Assembly: GCA_025457805.1 (NCBI GenBank)
Contig: JALOTR010000208.1
Location: forward strand, 1-5,873
DNA from: Akkermansiaceae bacterium
Lineage (GTDB): Bacteria > Verrucomicrobiota > Verrucomicrobiia > Verrucomicrobiales > Akkermansiaceae
Direction of reading: 5' to 3'
DNA: 5,873 nt
Below the pieces are notes generated by a model that saw nothing but the letters and a program-made list of their open reading frames with translations, did not search any database and was not told where the DNA came from. Each line of letters opens with the position of its first letter. The first letter of the stretch is position 1. The translations under genes and the position numbers were made by a program. Positions 5,494-5,873 of the stretch are shown in pieces.

Positions 5494-5873
5494 TCACACG
5501 CCGCAGGCAATCGCCTCGGCCATCCGCAGCGCCTCCACATTCGGACGCACCGCGTGCACCCGGTGAAGCATCACCCCCTGCCCTCTCGCTCGCGCCGTGA
5601 TGGCCACCGTCGGCCAGTCGCGCAGGGCCAAATCATCGGATTCCAACAATTTCCCGATGAATGATTTCCGCGAGACACCCAGCAACAAGGGCCGACCCGC
5701 CGGGCTGATGCGATCCAGCGCCCGCAGCAAGGCGAGATTGTGTTCGAGGGATTTCCCGAAACCAATTCCCGGATCAAAACACATCGCCTCCTCCCCGATT
5801 CCCGCCGCCTTCAGCGCCACGAGTCGTTCCTGGAAAAACTCCGCCACCTCCGCCACCACATCCCCATAACTCG
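5494..5873 (-). CDS. folP: Dihydropteroate synthase, C-terminal part (start beyond window)
   Basis: Condenses 6-hydroxymethyl-dihydropterin pyrophosphate with p-aminobenzoate in folate synthesis; target of sulfonamides; cytoplasmic. About 125 residues of a protein usually near 280 are visible, and the frame stays open to the window edge (SYGDVVAEVAEFF...), so the GTG at 5859 is internal. Visible motifs, in order, are FDPGIGFGK (pterin-binding region), HNLALLRAL, LLLGVSRKSFIG (SRK loop that binds p-aminobenzoate and phosphate), and a C-terminal RVHAV block whose Arg and His match the phosphate-binding pair of the family. Most FolP proteins have RVHDV; Ala replaces Asp here (codon 5551-5553). 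The gene converges on the amidase, and the two stop codons touch. Nothing links it functionally to the upstream genes. Confidence 0.93.
   Translation of the reverse strand, partial: SYGDVVAEVAEFFQERLVALKAAGIGEEAMCFDPGIGFGKSLEHNLALLRALDRISPAGRPLLLGVSRKSFIGKLLESDDLALRDWPTVAITARARGQGVMLHRVHAVRPNVEALRMAEAIACGV

Noticed and set aside
1..5873. CRISPR arrays, insertion sequences, tRNA or rRNA genes, long repeats
   Set aside because: None seen. The two intergenic regions are 118 and 112 bases and contain no repeated units, terminal inverted repeats or tRNA-like folds.

Overview
The window is a GC-rich, densely coded chromosomal segment of ordinary bacterial character, with no sign of mobile elements, CRISPR arrays, phage genes or RNA genes. 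The protein set (a Cys-type sulfatase, a HexNAc salvage gene cluster, a stalk-domain amidase) and C/T-rich, Shine-Dalgarno-poor start contexts suggest a member of the Verrucomicrobiota (Luteolibacter/Haloferula/Akkermansia-like). That assignment rests on impression and was not computed.

Layout, left to right. (1) 2-1222, plus strand: C-terminal 406 codons of a formylglycine-dependent sulfatase whose start lies outside the window. (2) 1223-1340: intergenic, holding a good intrinsic terminator and a weak promoter candidate. (3) 1341-4331, plus strand: a tight three-gene cluster with gaps of 26 and 13 bases. It encodes a sugar-1-phosphate nucleotidyltransferase, an N-acetylhexosamine 1-kinase (NahK/LnpB type) and a WbpP/GalE-type UDP-hexose(NAc) 4-epimerase. 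(4) 4332-4443: a 112-base intergenic region with a promoter candidate very close to the next start. (5) 4444-5493, plus strand: a secreted zinc N-acetylmuramoyl-L-alanine amidase with an N-terminal stalk domain. (6) 5494-5873, minus strand: C-terminal part of dihydropteroate synthase (FolP), converging on the amidase with no base between the two stop codons.

How the genes fit together. The three-gene cluster reads as a compact route from free GlcNAc/GalNAc to nucleotide sugars. The kinase makes HexNAc-1-phosphate, the nucleotidyltransferase charges it (probably to UDP-HexNAc), and the epimerase interconverts the galacto and gluco forms. It resembles the Bifidobacterium lnpBCD salvage module, but a RmlA/GlmU-superfamily nucleotidyltransferase stands where the GalT-like LnpC would be, and no phosphorylase or transporter is visible. 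The sulfatase next door could supply desulfated amino sugars from mucin or glycosaminoglycans, but a terminator separates it from the cluster. An alternative reading is recycling of peptidoglycan amino sugars, analogous to AmgK/MurU. FolP (folate synthesis) appears unrelated to the rest.
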